64,000 nt of DNA, from the NCBI RefSeq assembly GCF_030519355.1, contig NZ_JAUMKC010000018.1, positions 1 to 64,000 on the forward strand. Direction: 5' to 3'. Numbering within the stretch: the stretch's first letter is position 1; every line of letters begins with the position of its first letter. The stretch comes from Mucilaginibacter sp. L3T2-6 (GTDB taxonomy: Bacteria; Bacteroidota; Bacteroidia; Sphingobacteriales; Sphingobacteriaceae). Below the pieces are notes generated by a model that saw only the letters and a program-made list of their open reading frames with translations, was not told the origin of the DNA and did not search any database. A program made the translations under genes and the position numbers. Shown here piece after piece: positions 1 to 9,381 of this stretch.

Positions 1-50
1 TACAGGACTAAGATAAACTGTAAATCTAACACAGGATTATTCATTAAAAA

Positions 51-130
51 GTGTAAACTTTTTTCAGGACGGCACACCGTTTCTGCATGGAACACCCCGA
101 ACATTATGAAACATTCTAATTATCAATTAA
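51..130. repeat. Diverged direct repeat, copy 1
   Basis: Copy 1 begins with GTGTAAAC and continues with CCGTTTCTGCATGGAACACC and a run ending in CATTCTAATTATCAATTAAT. Copy 2 at 303-386 has the same order of words (GTGTAAAC, CCGTTTTTCTGCGGAACACC, then CATCCTCATTACCAGTTAT). By eye the core matches at roughly three positions in four. No reading frame spans it. Confidence 0.5.
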
Positions 131-210
131 TTACATTTTTTCTTGATTGTAATGGGCTGGTAACCAGTGAAATCGATTTTTAGCTGATAAGACTACAAGA
201 CCGGCAAAGG

Positions 211-237
211 TGTCAACAGGGGTTGACAGGGTTGACA
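211..237. repeat. GTTGACA inverted and direct repeats
   Basis: TGTCAAC (211-217) and GTTGACA (222-228) form a perfect inverted repeat around AGGG. A second GTTGACA follows at 231-237 in direct orientation. The arrangement resembles a protein-binding site with one inverted and one tandem half-site, but no regulator can be assigned. Confidence 0.4.
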
Positions 238-302
238 GCATTTCTAATGATTTCCCTGTAAGTGAATGATTTTCATTGTATTAAATAAATAGGGGGTTAC
301 AG

Positions 303-386
303 GTGTAAACCCTTAAAACGTCTAACGCGTTCCGTTTTTCTGCGGAACACCACGAATACTACGGAACATCCTCATTACCAGTTATT
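303..386. repeat. Diverged direct repeat, copy 2
   Basis: This is the second copy of the repeat at 51-130, displaced by about 250 bp. The two share the GTGTAAAC start and a GGAACACC-containing core with the same spacing to within a few bases. The origin is unknown; it could be a remnant of a duplicated non-coding element. Confidence 0.5.
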
Positions 387-565
387 TTGATTTGAGGCGT
401 TTATAAGCTATTGGTAAATCAAAAGCAGACACGACAGGTTAAACATAGACTGAAATAAACCAGTTATAAACGCATTGCAAAATATTCGTTTGCGTTTTAA
501 ATAACCTTTTTCAAAACTTTTATCCTTCCGGAATCTTAACTCTATATAATTGAATATATAAATTT

Positions 566-1375
566 ATGGATTTACTCCGCTCATTAAACGGACAAATTGC
601 CCTGGTAACCGGGGCTGATAGTGGTATAGGGAAAGGTGTTGCAATTGCGATGGCGCATGCCGGTGCTAAAGTCGTTATAAATCATGTGGACGCTCACGAA
701 GTTGCACAGCAAACAGTAGACGAAATTAAGGCAAACGGCGACGAAGCCTATGCCATACATGCCGACGTAAGTAATGAAGAAGATGTCCAGGCTATGTTTG
801 CTGAAACTTATGCGCGTTATGGAACGGTTGATATCTTGGTGAATAATGCGGGCCTTCAAAGAGATTCAAAGTTTGTTGATATGACCCTTGAGCAATGGAA
901 CACCGTCATCAATATAAATTTAACCGGTCAGTTTTTGTGTTCACGCGAGGCAACAAAAGAATTTATTAGAAGGGGAGTTGTTGAAGGCCGTAGTAAGGCC
1001 GCGGGCAAAATACTCTGCATGAGCAGCGTTCACCAGGTGATACCCTGGGCGGGGCATGTAAACTATGCGGCCAGCAAAGGCGGTATCGATATGCTGATGA
1101 AAAGCATGGCGCAAGAGCTGGCGCCACACAAAATAAGGGTGGCAGGTATATGCCCCGGCGCCATACAAACGCCTATTAATAAGCCGGCGTGGGATACGCC
1201 GGAGGCCTTGAGCAAGTTATTAACGCTTATACCTTACAGCCGAATCGGCGAACCGGAAGACATTGCAAAACTGGCTGTTTGGCTGGCATCTGACGAAGCT
1301 GATTATATTACTGGTACCTCTGTATTTATAGACGGAGGGATGACGTTATACCCAGGCTTCGCTGACAATGGCTAG
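566..1375 (+). CDS. SDR family oxidoreductase, glucose 1-dehydrogenase-like
   Basis: This is a classical short-chain dehydrogenase of 269 residues, predicted to be a soluble NAD(P)-dependent enzyme acting on a sugar or another alcohol. The cofactor loop T-G-x3-G-I-G lies at residues 15-22, the NNAG motif at 93-96, and the catalytic triad is Ser154, Tyr167 and Lys171 (YAASK). The C-terminal DGG motif (residues 256-258) is typical of the family. The second strand ends in an Asn-His region rather than an acidic residue, which hints at NADP use. The wording is closest to bacterial glucose 1-dehydrogenases, but substrate cannot be read from sequence. It stands alone and starts at an ATG after an AT-rich leader. 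Confidence 0.85.
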   Translation: MDLLRSLNGQIALVTGADSGIGKGVAIAMAHAGAKVVINHVDAHEVAQQTVDEIKANGDEAYAIHADVSNEEDVQAMFAETYARYGTVDILVNNAGLQRDSKFVDMTLEQWNTVININLTGQFLCSREATKEFIRRGVVEGRSKAAGKILCMSSVHQVIPWAGHVNYAASKGGIDMLMKSMAQELAPHKIRVAGICPGAIQTPINKPAWDTPEALSKLLTLIPYSRIGEPEDIAKLAVWLASDEADYITGTSVFIDGGMTLYPGFADNG

Positions 1376-1667
1376 TTATCTTTCGGACTTGCAAATTACT
1401 TAAACCGGGTAAATCTGCTAATTTATTGGCTTTAGTCAACGCGAATGACTTTCCCCTGACACAAAATGCACGTTAACAAATTGTTAAAGCATTTTTTCAG
1501 GTAATCTTTCTTTGACATATTGTAAAAAATACACTAAGTAATTTGAAATTTTCTAAATTAAATATGTTTAATTGACATTATATATGAAATAATCACAAAA
1601 GTGCTATTTAGTGTATCAAAATTTTAATTTATGGCTATTTTTGTTGCGGATTTAAAATTAAAATAAC

Positions 1668-2144
1668 ATGAAAAGGATATTCTTAACATTCGCAACCGCT
1701 GCTTTATTAAGCGTGAACGTATTTGCTGCCGATGGTGGTAAAAAAGCTGATGAAAATGTGGCTTCTTATTCTGCAAGACAGGCTTTTACTTCCGATTTTG
1801 CCGAAGCTACCGACGCAGTTTGGACTATTACAAAAAATTGTCAGAAAGTTGATTTCGTAATCGACGGGGCTAAGAAAACTGCCTTCTATACTTTGGCCGG
1901 CGACTTCCTGGGTACAACTCAAACTACTGTTTACAAAGCCATTCCTGCAAAATCACAAAAATTAATTGCTGAAAGCTACAAAGGTTACACCCCTGGCGAA
2001 GTAATTGTTTACCAGGCAAATGAAGCTTTAAACAGCGATATTGAGCCAACTTCTTACTTCGTTGACTTAAAAAACGAAAAGCACGAGGTTTTGGTAAGGG
2101 TTACCGGTTCAGGAAGCATAGAGTTTTTTAAACAGGTAAAATAA
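1668..2144 (+). CDS. Secreted PepSY-like (DUF2874-type) protein
   Basis: A 158-residue protein with a clear Sec signal peptide (residues 1 to about 20, cleavage after FA-A). The mature part is a single small domain with an F-x-x-A...W-T start, a strand pair around VDFVIDGAKKTAFYTLAGD, a YKGYTP segment and a C-terminal strand ending FFKQVK. This pattern resembles the beta-lactamase-inhibitor/PepSY-like domains common in Bacteroidota periplasmic proteins. No catalytic residues are seen, so the function is unknown. It is a single gene with its own strong terminator 25 bases downstream. The family call is tentative; the secreted location is well supported. Confidence 0.6.
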   Translation: MKRIFLTFATAALLSVNVFAADGGKKADENVASYSARQAFTSDFAEATDAVWTITKNCQKVDFVIDGAKKTAFYTLAGDFLGTTQTTVYKAIPAKSQKLIAESYKGYTPGEVIVYQANEALNSDIEPTSYFVDLKNEKHEVLVRVTGSGSIEFFKQVK

Positions 2145-2169
2145 TTTATCTCCTTAATTGTTTAGGCTT

Positions 2170-2198
2170 AAGCCACCCGGATTCCGGGTGGCTTTTTT
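2170..2198 (+). terminator. Rho-independent terminator after the secreted PepSY-like gene
   Basis: A perfect 11-bp stem (AAGCCACCCGG paired with CCGGGTGGCTT) with an ATT loop runs directly into a T tract. It sits about 25 bases after the stop codon of the gene ending at 2144. Confidence 0.9.
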
Positions 2199-2424
2199 CT
2201 TGCTAACTTTTTTACTTTCAGTAGTTAATATTGACATTACTGACTTTTTCAACAGTCCGTTGCTTCTCGTTTTTATCCATAAAAAAGCACCGTGGTTGAT
2301 AAAAATGCACTTTTTTAAAAACAAGTTAGTTAAATAAACCTTATATATTAGTCCGGATTCGCGGGCAGGGATACCTACATACCTACGCAATCCTTTTTTT
2401 CTAAAAACTAGTGTATTTAATTCT

Positions 2425-4617
2425 ATGTCAAAAACTATTATCGTTTCAAACAGGCTGCCAGTAAAAATCTCAAAAACAGGCGACGAGTATACGTCGGCAA
2501 CAAGCGAGGGAGGGCTGGCGACAGGTTTAGGATCGATCTATAAACAAGGTGACAATAAATGGATAGGATGGCCCGGCCTGGAGATCACCGAAGAGGCTGA
2601 CCAGAAAACAATAACAAAGCAACTGGCTGAATTAAGTCTGGTGCCGGTATTTCTTGACCAGGAGGAAATTAACCAATATTACGAGGGCTTTAGCAACGAA
2701 ATATTGTGGCCGGTGTTTCATTATTATACCTCTACCTATGCAGTTTACAGACAATCAAACTGGGAATATTACAATGCTGTAAATGAAAAGTTCAGGGATG
2801 CCGTACTGGCAATTGCGGAACCTGGCGATATCATCTGGATACATGATTACCAGCTTATGCTGCTGCCCGAGCTGGTCAGAAAGAAAATGCCGGAAGTATC
2901 CATCGGCTTTTTCCTGCATATCCCTTTTCCGTCGCACGAGATGTTTAGGCTTATTCCCTGGCGTAAGGAGTTGCTGGAAGGCATGCTTGGGGCTGATTTA
3001 ATAGGTTTCCACACTTTTGACGATGTACGTCATTTCCTGGGCGCTGCAACACGTATTTTGCCTGTAAGCTCATCTGCAAATGTTATCACCTGCGGAGACA
3101 GGTCTGTAGTGGTTGAATCATTCCCAATGGGCATCGATTATAATAAGTACTCATCATTACCGCTTGAGCCGGAAGTAAAGGAACAGGCCGCGCAAATAAA
3201 AGATGCATTTAAAGATACCAAGCTTATCCTGTCAATCGACAGGCTTGATTACAGCAAAGGTATATTACAGCGCCTGCAGGCGTTTGAGCAGCTGCTGCAA
3301 TTGCATCCAGAATATTGCGGTAAAATAACACTGTATATGATCGTGGTGCCTTCGCGCGACACAGTGCCACAATATGCACACCTCCGTGATGAGATTGATA
3401 AAAGGGTGGGCAATATTAATGCCCTGTACCGCAATATGGAATGGGCGCCTATTCATTATTATTACCGTTCTTTTCCAATTGAGACACTTTCGGCGTTGTA
3501 TTCCTCGGCGGATGTGTGTTTGGTGACGCCGATGCGCGACGGGATGAACCTGGTGAGTAAAGAGTACGCAGCCAGCCGGACCGGTAACGACGGCGTACTT
3601 ATTTTAAGCGAAATGGCCGGAGCCTCGAAAGAACTGATCGAATCCATTATTGTTAACCCCAATAATACCAATGAAGTTTGTGAAGCTATTTTAAAGGCGA
3701 TAAAAATGCCTGCGGCAGAGCAGAAGAGGCGGATGCAGGCCATGCGGCAGCTTATCAGTAAATTCAATATAAGCCACTGGGTGAAAATATTTATGGACAG
3801 GCTGAAAGAAGTTAAACAAATGCAACGGTCGATGCAAACAAGGCATGTAAGCTTCGGTACCGAGCAGTCCATAGTTAACCGCTATAACAAAACAAAAAAA
3901 CGCATCATATTTTTAGATTACGATGGTACGCTGGTAAGTTTTAAATCGAACATAAACCAGGCTGCGCCCGACAAACACTTGTATGCTATCATTGATAAAT
4001 TAACAGATGACCCGGCTAACGACGTAGTATTAATAAGCGGCCGGAAGCACGAAAACCTTAACGACTGGTTTAGCGATAAAAAAATCTACCTGATCGCGGA
4101 ACACGGCGCATGGTTTAAGCAGCAAAATACCTCCTGGCATAAAATATCCGGCCTGACTGACAGCTGGAAAAACGACATTTACCCGATATTGGAAACTTAT
4201 GTAGACCGTACGCCGGGTTCGTTTATCGAGGAAAAAACCTACTCTCTGGTCTGGCATTACCGTAAGGCCGATGGCGGTTTGGGTGAATTAAGGGCTAATG
4301 AGCTGATGAATAATCTGAAATATCTGGCCAGCGACAAAGGCCTGCAACTGCTGCCGGGGGATAAGGTGCTGGAAGTAAAGAATATGGAGATTAATAAAGG
4401 CAAAGCGGCGTTAATGCTGGTTGAAAAGAAAGATTACGACTTTATTATTGCCCTTGGTGATGACTATACGGATGAAGACATATTTAAAGCCCTGCCTGAC
4501 TCGGCTGTTACCATAAAGGTGGGGGGAAATTTGTCAGCTGCAAAATTCTACCTTCGCAACCCGCTTGAAGTGCGGAAATTATTATCCAGTTTTGTTGAAG
4601 AGGTGCCGGTGCAGTAA
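2425..4617 (+). CDS. Bifunctional trehalose-6-phosphate synthase/phosphatase
   Basis: This 730-residue fusion makes trehalose from UDP-glucose and glucose 6-phosphate in the cytoplasm. The N-terminal two thirds is a GT20 glycosyltransferase (OtsA): SNRLPV near residues 8-13, the SEGGLATGL glycine-rich loop, IDRLDYSKGI near 271 and MNLVSKEY near 374-381. The C-terminal part from about residue 490 is a HAD phosphatase (OtsB) with motif I D-Y-D-G-T near 498-502 and GDDYTDED near 678-685. Both halves keep their key residues, so both should be active. Trehalose is a desiccation and osmotic protectant. The fusion is the usual form in Bacteroidota. A hairpin spanning the stop codon probably terminates transcription. 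Confidence 0.95.
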   Translation: MSKTIIVSNRLPVKISKTGDEYTSATSEGGLATGLGSIYKQGDNKWIGWPGLEITEEADQKTITKQLAELSLVPVFLDQEEINQYYEGFSNEILWPVFHYYTSTYAVYRQSNWEYYNAVNEKFRDAVLAIAEPGDIIWIHDYQLMLLPELVRKKMPEVSIGFFLHIPFPSHEMFRLIPWRKELLEGMLGADLIGFHTFDDVRHFLGAATRILPVSSSANVITCGDRSVVVESFPMGIDYNKYSSLPLEPEVKEQAAQIKDAFKDTKLILSIDRLDYSKGILQRLQAFEQLLQLHPEYCGKITLYMIVVPSRDTVPQYAHLRDEIDKRVGNINALYRNMEWAPIHYYYRSFPIETLSALYSSADVCLVTPMRDGMNLVSKEYAASRTGNDGVLILSEMAGASKELIESIIVNPNNTNEVCEAILKAIKMPAAEQKRRMQAMRQLISKFNISHWVKIFMDRLKEVKQMQRSMQTRHVSFGTEQSIVNRYNKTKKRIIFLDYDGTLVSFKSNINQAAPDKHLYAIIDKLTDDPANDVVLISGRKHENLNDWFSDKKIYLIAEHGAWFKQQNTSWHKISGLTDSWKNDIYPILETYVDRTPGSFIEEKTYSLVWHYRKADGGLGELRANELMNNLKYLASDKGLQLLPGDKVLEVKNMEINKGKAALMLVEKKDYDFIIALGDDYTDEDIFKALPDSAVTIKVGGNLSAAKFYLRNPLEVRKLLSSFVEEVPVQ

Positions 4618-4631
4618 CCTGCACCTCTTTT
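4608..4631 (+). terminator. Terminator hairpin spanning the otsAB stop codon
   Basis: GGTGCAG (4608-4614) and CTGCACC (4619-4625) pair perfectly around TAAC, whose first three bases are the TAA stop codon, and TCTTTT follows. An alternative, larger pairing uses AAGAGGTGC upstream. The placement means a ribosome finishing translation sits on the hairpin. Confidence 0.65.
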
Positions 4632-4650
4632 GATAGTATTCCGGATCAGG

Positions 4651-5169
4651 CTATTTCCTGGGCTTCCGCTCAACGATAATGCCATTATACGAGATCGGAT
4701 CCCGGTTATTGCTAACTACCTGTAATGAAGCATACCCTGTAGAACCGATGTTAAGCCTTATGTAACGAACATCCTTTGCTCCGCGGTCATTATGTTCATT
4801 AGGGGTAATAACAATGTTATAACTGCCTTTTTTATCCACGGTGGACTTATAACTGAAACTTGTGGACGTAAATTTAACGCCGCCATCCGTAGGGTCGACA
4901 GGCGGAAGAGTTACCCGGCCATAATAAGGCAGGTACGCCGATACCGTATCTTTAGATACCGTTAAATCATAGCCATAGGTTAACGATTTGGAGTTGCCCG
5001 TCATAGGGATAACATAGTTAGCCTCAAAAACATAATTTTGCGACTGCAGCAGGGATTTGATTTTTTCAGCTTTCGCCGCCTCTCGTTCCTTCTTCCCCTG
5101 GGCCGATACTGCCTGTGTGCAAAATAGTATCACCACAGATACCATCAGCAATTTTGTTAAATTTTTCAT
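4651..5169 (-). CDS. DUF4251 domain secreted protein
   Basis: I chose the ATG at 5169 because MKNLTKLLMVSVVILF begins a textbook signal peptide ending in SAQ; an upstream ATG at 5187 would add six residues before it. The mature protein of about 150 residues has a charged helical start (KKEREAAKAEKIKSLL), then the NYVFEANYVIPM and TYGYDLTVSKDTVSAYLPYYG segments typical of DUF4251, a Bacteroidota periplasmic family of unknown role. No catalytic motif is seen. It converges on the trehalose gene with only about 30 bases between the stops. Confidence 0.8.
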   Translation of the reverse strand: MKNLTKLLMVSVVILFCTQAVSAQGKKEREAAKAEKIKSLLQSQNYVFEANYVIPMTGNSKSLTYGYDLTVSKDTVSAYLPYYGRVTLPPVDPTDGGVKFTSTSFSYKSTVDKKGSYNIVITPNEHNDRGAKDVRYIRLNIGSTGYASLQVVSNNRDPISYNGIIVERKPRK

Positions 5170-5285
5170 TTTTAATTCCCAATACAATTAAGTAATTATA
5201 TATAAGATGCAATTGCTTGCTTAATTCCATAACTAATAAGGTCGGCTAATTATTCAACTAATATACAGCTTAAAGGTTTAATAAA

Positions 5286-5322
5286 TGCAAAAAAGCTGCC
5301 CGTTAAAGGCAGCTTTTTTGCA
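5286..5322 (-). terminator. Bidirectional terminator downstream of htpG
   Basis: A 15-bp perfect inverted repeat (TGCAAAAAAGCTGCC with GGCAGCTTTTTTGCA) encloses a 7-base loop. The T tract exists on both strands. It lies 22 bases beyond the htpG stop and should also block read-through from either side. Confidence 0.9.
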
Positions 5323-5344
5323 TATCAGGATGTTCCGGTTTCGA

Positions 5345-7228
5345 TTATATCAGGTTAACACTGCGGTTAACAAATTCCGTTAACTCTGCACCGGTTAATA
5401 AGCCTTGGGACAACAGGGCCAGGTCAAAAGCTTGTTTTGACAAAGCAGCCTGTGTTTCTTCGTTTTCTTCGCCCAGTATACGGCTGATAAGTTTGTGGTT
5501 GCCATTTACAATCACTTTATAATTATCCGGCATGTTGCCATAGAAGCCCATGCCGCCACCCATGGCAGCCATCTCCTTCATACGGCGCATAAACTCGTCC
5601 ATCGTAATGGTAACCGGCAGCTCATCGGGGCTTAAGCTTTCCAACTCAACCTTGTATGCAGGCTTATTGATAGCTTTGTTAAAAATATCCTTTACTTTGG
5701 TAATTTGTTCCTCAGTAAGCACAGTCTCCGGCGCATCTTCTTTTTTAATCAGTTTATCGGCAACATCAGCGTCCACACGTTTAAACGATGTTTTTTCAAG
5801 CTTATGCTCAATGTGGCCAATAAAGTGATTATCGATAGGGGAATTCATTAACAGCACATCGTAGCCTTTTTTACCTGCCGACTGAATAAATGAATCCTGT
5901 TTCGCCGGGTCGTTGGTGTAAATGTAAACCAGCTGGCCGTCTTTATCGGTTTGTTCGGGAGCAATCTTGTCTTTGTATTCGTTAAGGGTAAAGTTTTCGT
6001 TTTTGGTATTGGTAAGCAAAACAAAATCCTTGGCTTTTTCATAGAACTTTTCTTCACTGATGATACCGTATTTCACGAACAGGCCGATATCGCTCCACTT
6101 TTCCTCATAAGATTTGCGGTCGGCTTTAAAAAGATCTGCCAATTTATCGGCTACTTTTTTAGTAATATAGGTGTTTATTTTTTTAACGTTACTGTCTGCC
6201 TGCAGGAAGCTCCGCGATACATTAAGCGGGATATCCGGCGAATCGATAACGCCGTGCAGCAGCATTAAAAATTCAGGTACGATGTCCTTAACCTCATCGG
6301 TAATGAACACCTGCCGGCTAAATAATTTGATTTTGTTTCTTTGTACCTCAAAATCGTTTTTCAGCTTCGGAAAATACAGTACCCCTGTGAGGTTGAACGG
6401 ATAATCGACATTCAGGTGTATCCAGAACAGCGGATCTTCCGAGAATGGGTAGAGTTGCTTGTAGAAGTCAAGGTAATCCTCGTCCTTAAGTTCGTTTGGC
6501 GATTTTGTCCAGATAGGGTTGGTTTCGTTGATGATGTTGTCAACTTCAATAGTTTTATATTTAGGTTCACCTTTTTCATCAACGCCGTCGTCTTCAGTTT
6601 CAGTTTTGGTGCCGAATTTGATAGGTACTGGCAGGAACTTACAGTATTTATCGAGGATCTGCTGCAATTTATATTTGTCAAGGAATTCTTCCGAATCTTT
6701 ATTGATGTGCAACGTTATTTCTGTTCCGCGCTCCTGTAAGCTCCCTTCACTCAGTTCAAATTCGGTGCTGCCGTCGCATGTCCAATGTGCAGGTTCCGCG
6801 CCTTCCTGGTACGATAGCGATTCTATTTCAACCTTATCAGCTACCATAAATGCCGAATAGAAGCCTAAACCAAAGCGTCCGATGATCTCGTTGGCGTCTT
6901 TGGCTTCTTTATATTTTTCCATAAACTCGGTAGCGCCAGAAAACGCTATCTGGTTAATGTACTTTTTAATCTCTTCGCCGGTCATACCCAGGCCGCGGTC
7001 GGAGATGGTGATGGTTTTCGCTTCTTTATCAAAAGCAACTTCAACGCGCAGTTCGCCAAGTTCGCCATTATATTGGCCCAGGGACGACAGTCGTTTAATT
7101 TTTTGTGTAGCATCAACTGCATTTGATACCAGCTCCCTTAAAAAAATTTCATGGTCAGAGTAAAGAAATTTTTTGATGATGGGGAAGATGTTTTCGGTAT
7201 GGATCGAAATTGTGCCTTTTTCCTGCAT
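5345..7228 (-). CDS. htpG: Molecular chaperone HtpG (Hsp90)
   Basis: The reading frame extends to 7312, but MQEKGTISIHTENIFPIIKK at 7228 is the canonical start, giving 627 residues, the normal length. The N-terminal GHKL ATPase domain shows LRELVSNAVDA, ISDRGLGMT, FGLGFYSAF and the conserved GTEITLH strand. The middle domain contains SRQVFITDEVKDIVPEFL and LNVSRSFLQ, and the C-terminal dimerisation domain follows. HtpG is an ATP-dependent cytosolic chaperone for stress-denatured clients. It is monocistronic here with its own terminator; an AT-rich TAATCTTTA stretch just upstream could be its -7 element. Confidence 0.97.
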   Translation of the reverse strand: MQEKGTISIHTENIFPIIKKFLYSDHEIFLRELVSNAVDATQKIKRLSSLGQYNGELGELRVEVAFDKEAKTITISDRGLGMTGEEIKKYINQIAFSGATEFMEKYKEAKDANEIIGRFGLGFYSAFMVADKVEIESLSYQEGAEPAHWTCDGSTEFELSEGSLQERGTEITLHINKDSEEFLDKYKLQQILDKYCKFLPVPIKFGTKTETEDDGVDEKGEPKYKTIEVDNIINETNPIWTKSPNELKDEDYLDFYKQLYPFSEDPLFWIHLNVDYPFNLTGVLYFPKLKNDFEVQRNKIKLFSRQVFITDEVKDIVPEFLMLLHGVIDSPDIPLNVSRSFLQADSNVKKINTYITKKVADKLADLFKADRKSYEEKWSDIGLFVKYGIISEEKFYEKAKDFVLLTNTKNENFTLNEYKDKIAPEQTDKDGQLVYIYTNDPAKQDSFIQSAGKKGYDVLLMNSPIDNHFIGHIEHKLEKTSFKRVDADVADKLIKKEDAPETVLTEEQITKVKDIFNKAINKPAYKVELESLSPDELPVTITMDEFMRRMKEMAAMGGGMGFYGNMPDNYKVIVNGNHKLISRILGEENEETQAALSKQAFDLALLSQGLLTGAELTEFVNRSVNLI

Positions 7229-7350
7229 AATTTTTTTATTTAATTTAAAGATTAATGTTTTAGTGATAACATGCCATATCAAGGGTTGTTCCAAATTGCT
7301 TTTGGTTGACAAATTGGCAGGGTTAGGCTGATTGATTTTGAATTATAAGT

Positions 7351-7887
7351 TCAGATGGAATTTAGCAGATTATTGAATACAGTTTTGATTTTTTCTTCTG
7401 TATCCGCATCTGTAATATTTCCCGCGGCGTCCATTTTTGAACGAATGTATGAAATTAACAGTGTCGTATCGTCAGACAAATTTGCATCAATCGCGCCAAG
7501 GACTTTAAGCAGGGCGGTGTGCGCATTTTCTCCGCCGGTTGAGGCAGTAATTAAAGCCGTTGGCTTACCCGAGAATGAGCCGCTCGACACCGTCCAGTCC
7601 AATGCATTTTTGAGCTGACCGGGGATGCCGAACGCATATTCGGGGGTACAGATAATTATTCCGTTAGCTTCGGCTATAAGATCCCGGAATTTTGTTACTG
7701 ACTCTGGTGGAGTATCATTATCATTTCCAGGGTCGAATGGTGGTATTGTTGCCAACTCGTCGTAGATGGCGAAATTTACACTTGCCGGGGACAGTTTGCT
7801 TAAAAAGTTTAGTATATTATGATTTGATGAGCCGGAGCGAAGGCTTCCTGGGATGGCGAAGATTTGTTTTTTGACTGAAGACTGCAT
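7351..7887 (-). CDS. NADPH-dependent FMN reductase family protein
   Basis: A 178-residue flavodoxin-fold protein if started at MQSSVKKQIFAIPGSLR (7887); the frame opens at 7914. The FMN phosphate loop is GSLRSGSSN near residues 10-18, and TPEYAFGIPGQLKNALDW is the hallmark segment of the NADPH-dependent FMN reductase/azoreductase family. It would pass electrons from NADPH to FMN, quinones, chromate or azo compounds; the physiological acceptor cannot be told. No operon partner is evident: htpG lies downstream with a gap of about 120 bases. Confidence 0.85.
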   Translation of the reverse strand: MQSSVKKQIFAIPGSLRSGSSNHNILNFLSKLSPASVNFAIYDELATIPPFDPGNDNDTPPESVTKFRDLIAEANGIIICTPEYAFGIPGQLKNALDWTVSSGSFSGKPTALITASTGGENAHTALLKVLGAIDANLSDDTTLLISYIRSKMDAAGNITDADTEEKIKTVFNNLLNSI

Positions 7888-8025
7888 AAGTAGAATTGAT
7901 ATACAATACCACACTTTAACCTATTTGCTAATCGTTCAGCTATTAAATATGATGAAATGCTGACGATCTTACTCACTTACTCAGCAAAATCCTGTAATCC
8001 CTAAATCCTGCGAACGTTAATCAGA

Positions 8026-9381
8026 CTACCCGCCCGGCGGACTAAACTGTAAAATAAAGGTAGCACCCATTCCCGGCGATGATTGTACCTGTATATTGCC
8101 CTTATGCAGCAGCATAATTTGTTTGCAAAGACTAAGGCCTATGCCGCTGCCGGTTTTGCGGGTACTAAAAAATGGTATGAAAATCTTATCGAGCAATTCG
8201 GGCGGCATTCCCATACCGTTGTCCGAAACTTTTACTAATGTGCGGTTATTGGTTACCTCCGCAGAGAGGGTTAAGCGTGGTTCTTCAACTTCTTTTACCG
8301 CTTCGATTGCGTTTACTACCAGGTTAATTAACACCTGCTCAATCAGGTTAAGGTCGGCTTCTATCGCTAACGTCGGGTCACGCAGGATAATTTCCAGGTC
8401 TATTTTTTTCTTTTCCATCGTTGGCCGCATCAGTTGGCTCAACGATTCGAAAAGGTTGCGTACCAGTATCTTGGTTAAATCAAGCTTGGTGATCTTGTTA
8501 AGATTACGGTAGCTTTCGGTAAACTTCAGCAAACCCTCGCTGCGGCGCTTGATGGTATCAATACCAAGTTCCAGGTCCTCCATTTCCCCGCCAACCTTGC
8601 TGTTTTTGATCTCGGGGCTTTGCAGCCGGTTTTTTAGTGTGTCTGCCAATGACGATATGGGCGCTACTGAGTTCATTATCTCGTGCGTCATTACGTTCAG
8701 CAGCTTTTGCCAGGCTTTTGATTCGGTTTCATCTAATGCCTCACTTACGTTCTGGAAAGCAATCAGCTTATAAATTTTTTCTTCGCTGCGCATAACACTG
8801 GCAGTAACCAAAATTTTAACCAGCTGCTGGTTGCGGGTTATCGTTAATATTTTAGTGTCGCCGGGTTTCAGCCGGATCACTTCATGATACAGCGTTTCTT
8901 CGCGCTTGTCTAAAGAATGGATGGTTTTTAAATAGGGGATACCTATCAGTCTTTTAAAGGCCTCATTTATCCAGCCTATTTCGCCGCTTTCCTGCTCATA
9001 AGATATGATGCCGGTATCCACCAGTTCCAGTATTTTTTGCAGGTAATGGTATTGTGTTTCACGTTCCCGGCTGATGAGTTTGAAGGTGGTATTGATTTCG
9101 TTAAAGCCCTTTCGCAGCGGCTTTAACTCATTCGGCGCTTTGCGCACATCAAAATGGCGCGAGAAATCGCGGTAATGTATCGATTCGACAAACTGGCTTA
9201 CCTCGTCCTGGGCTTTCTTCTGAAAGCGGATAAGGTCGATGACTTCGTAAATGCAAAGCGGAATAGTAATTACCGCAAACATTTTTTGGTCGCCTAATAA
9301 AATTATAGATGTAGCAGTAGTTGTCGCAAATAGTATAATCACCCGCAGCACCAGCCGCCATTCGTAACGCTTAAATATCAT
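8026..9381 (-). CDS. NtrB-like membrane sensor histidine kinase
   Basis: This 451-residue kinase partners the sigma-54 activator upstream; the two genes overlap by 11 bases. Two hydrophobic segments at about residues 11-30 and 34-52 leave almost no periplasmic loop, so it probably senses within the membrane or inside the cell. A PAS-like region occupies about 105-215. The phospho-accepting His233 sits in MTHEIMNS, and the HATPase domain shows NLVVNAIEA, SDNGMGM, FFSTRKTGSGIGL and SSPGMGATF. Domain order and the paired gene are typical of NtrY/NtrB-type kinases. Its signal is unknown; the neighbouring transporter array suggests an envelope stress or a transported compound. Confidence 0.88.
   Translation of the reverse strand: MIFKRYEWRLVLRVIILFATTTATSIILLGDQKMFAVITIPLCIYEVIDLIRFQKKAQDEVSQFVESIHYRDFSRHFDVRKAPNELKPLRKGFNEINTTFKLISRERETQYHYLQKILELVDTGIISYEQESGEIGWINEAFKRLIGIPYLKTIHSLDKREETLYHEVIRLKPGDTKILTITRNQQLVKILVTASVMRSEEKIYKLIAFQNVSEALDETESKAWQKLLNVMTHEIMNSVAPISSLADTLKNRLQSPEIKNSKVGGEMEDLELGIDTIKRRSEGLLKFTESYRNLNKITKLDLTKILVRNLFESLSQLMRPTMEKKKIDLEIILRDPTLAIEADLNLIEQVLINLVVNAIEAVKEVEEPRLTLSAEVTNNRTLVKVSDNGMGMPPELLDKIFIPFFSTRKTGSGIGLSLCKQIMLLHKGNIQVQSSPGMGATFILQFSPPGG

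Larger units (their letters stand above)
1..565. other. Non-coding left edge of the window
   Basis: No convincing gene was found here. The stretch holds two diverged copies of an 80-bp sequence (51-130 and 303-386) and a cluster of GTTGACA words between 211 and 237, each listed separately. The last 80 bases are AT-rich and would contain the promoter of the dehydrogenase that starts at 566. The window edge cuts whatever lies to the left, so the region could be the outer end of a larger repeat or element. Confidence 0.6.
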
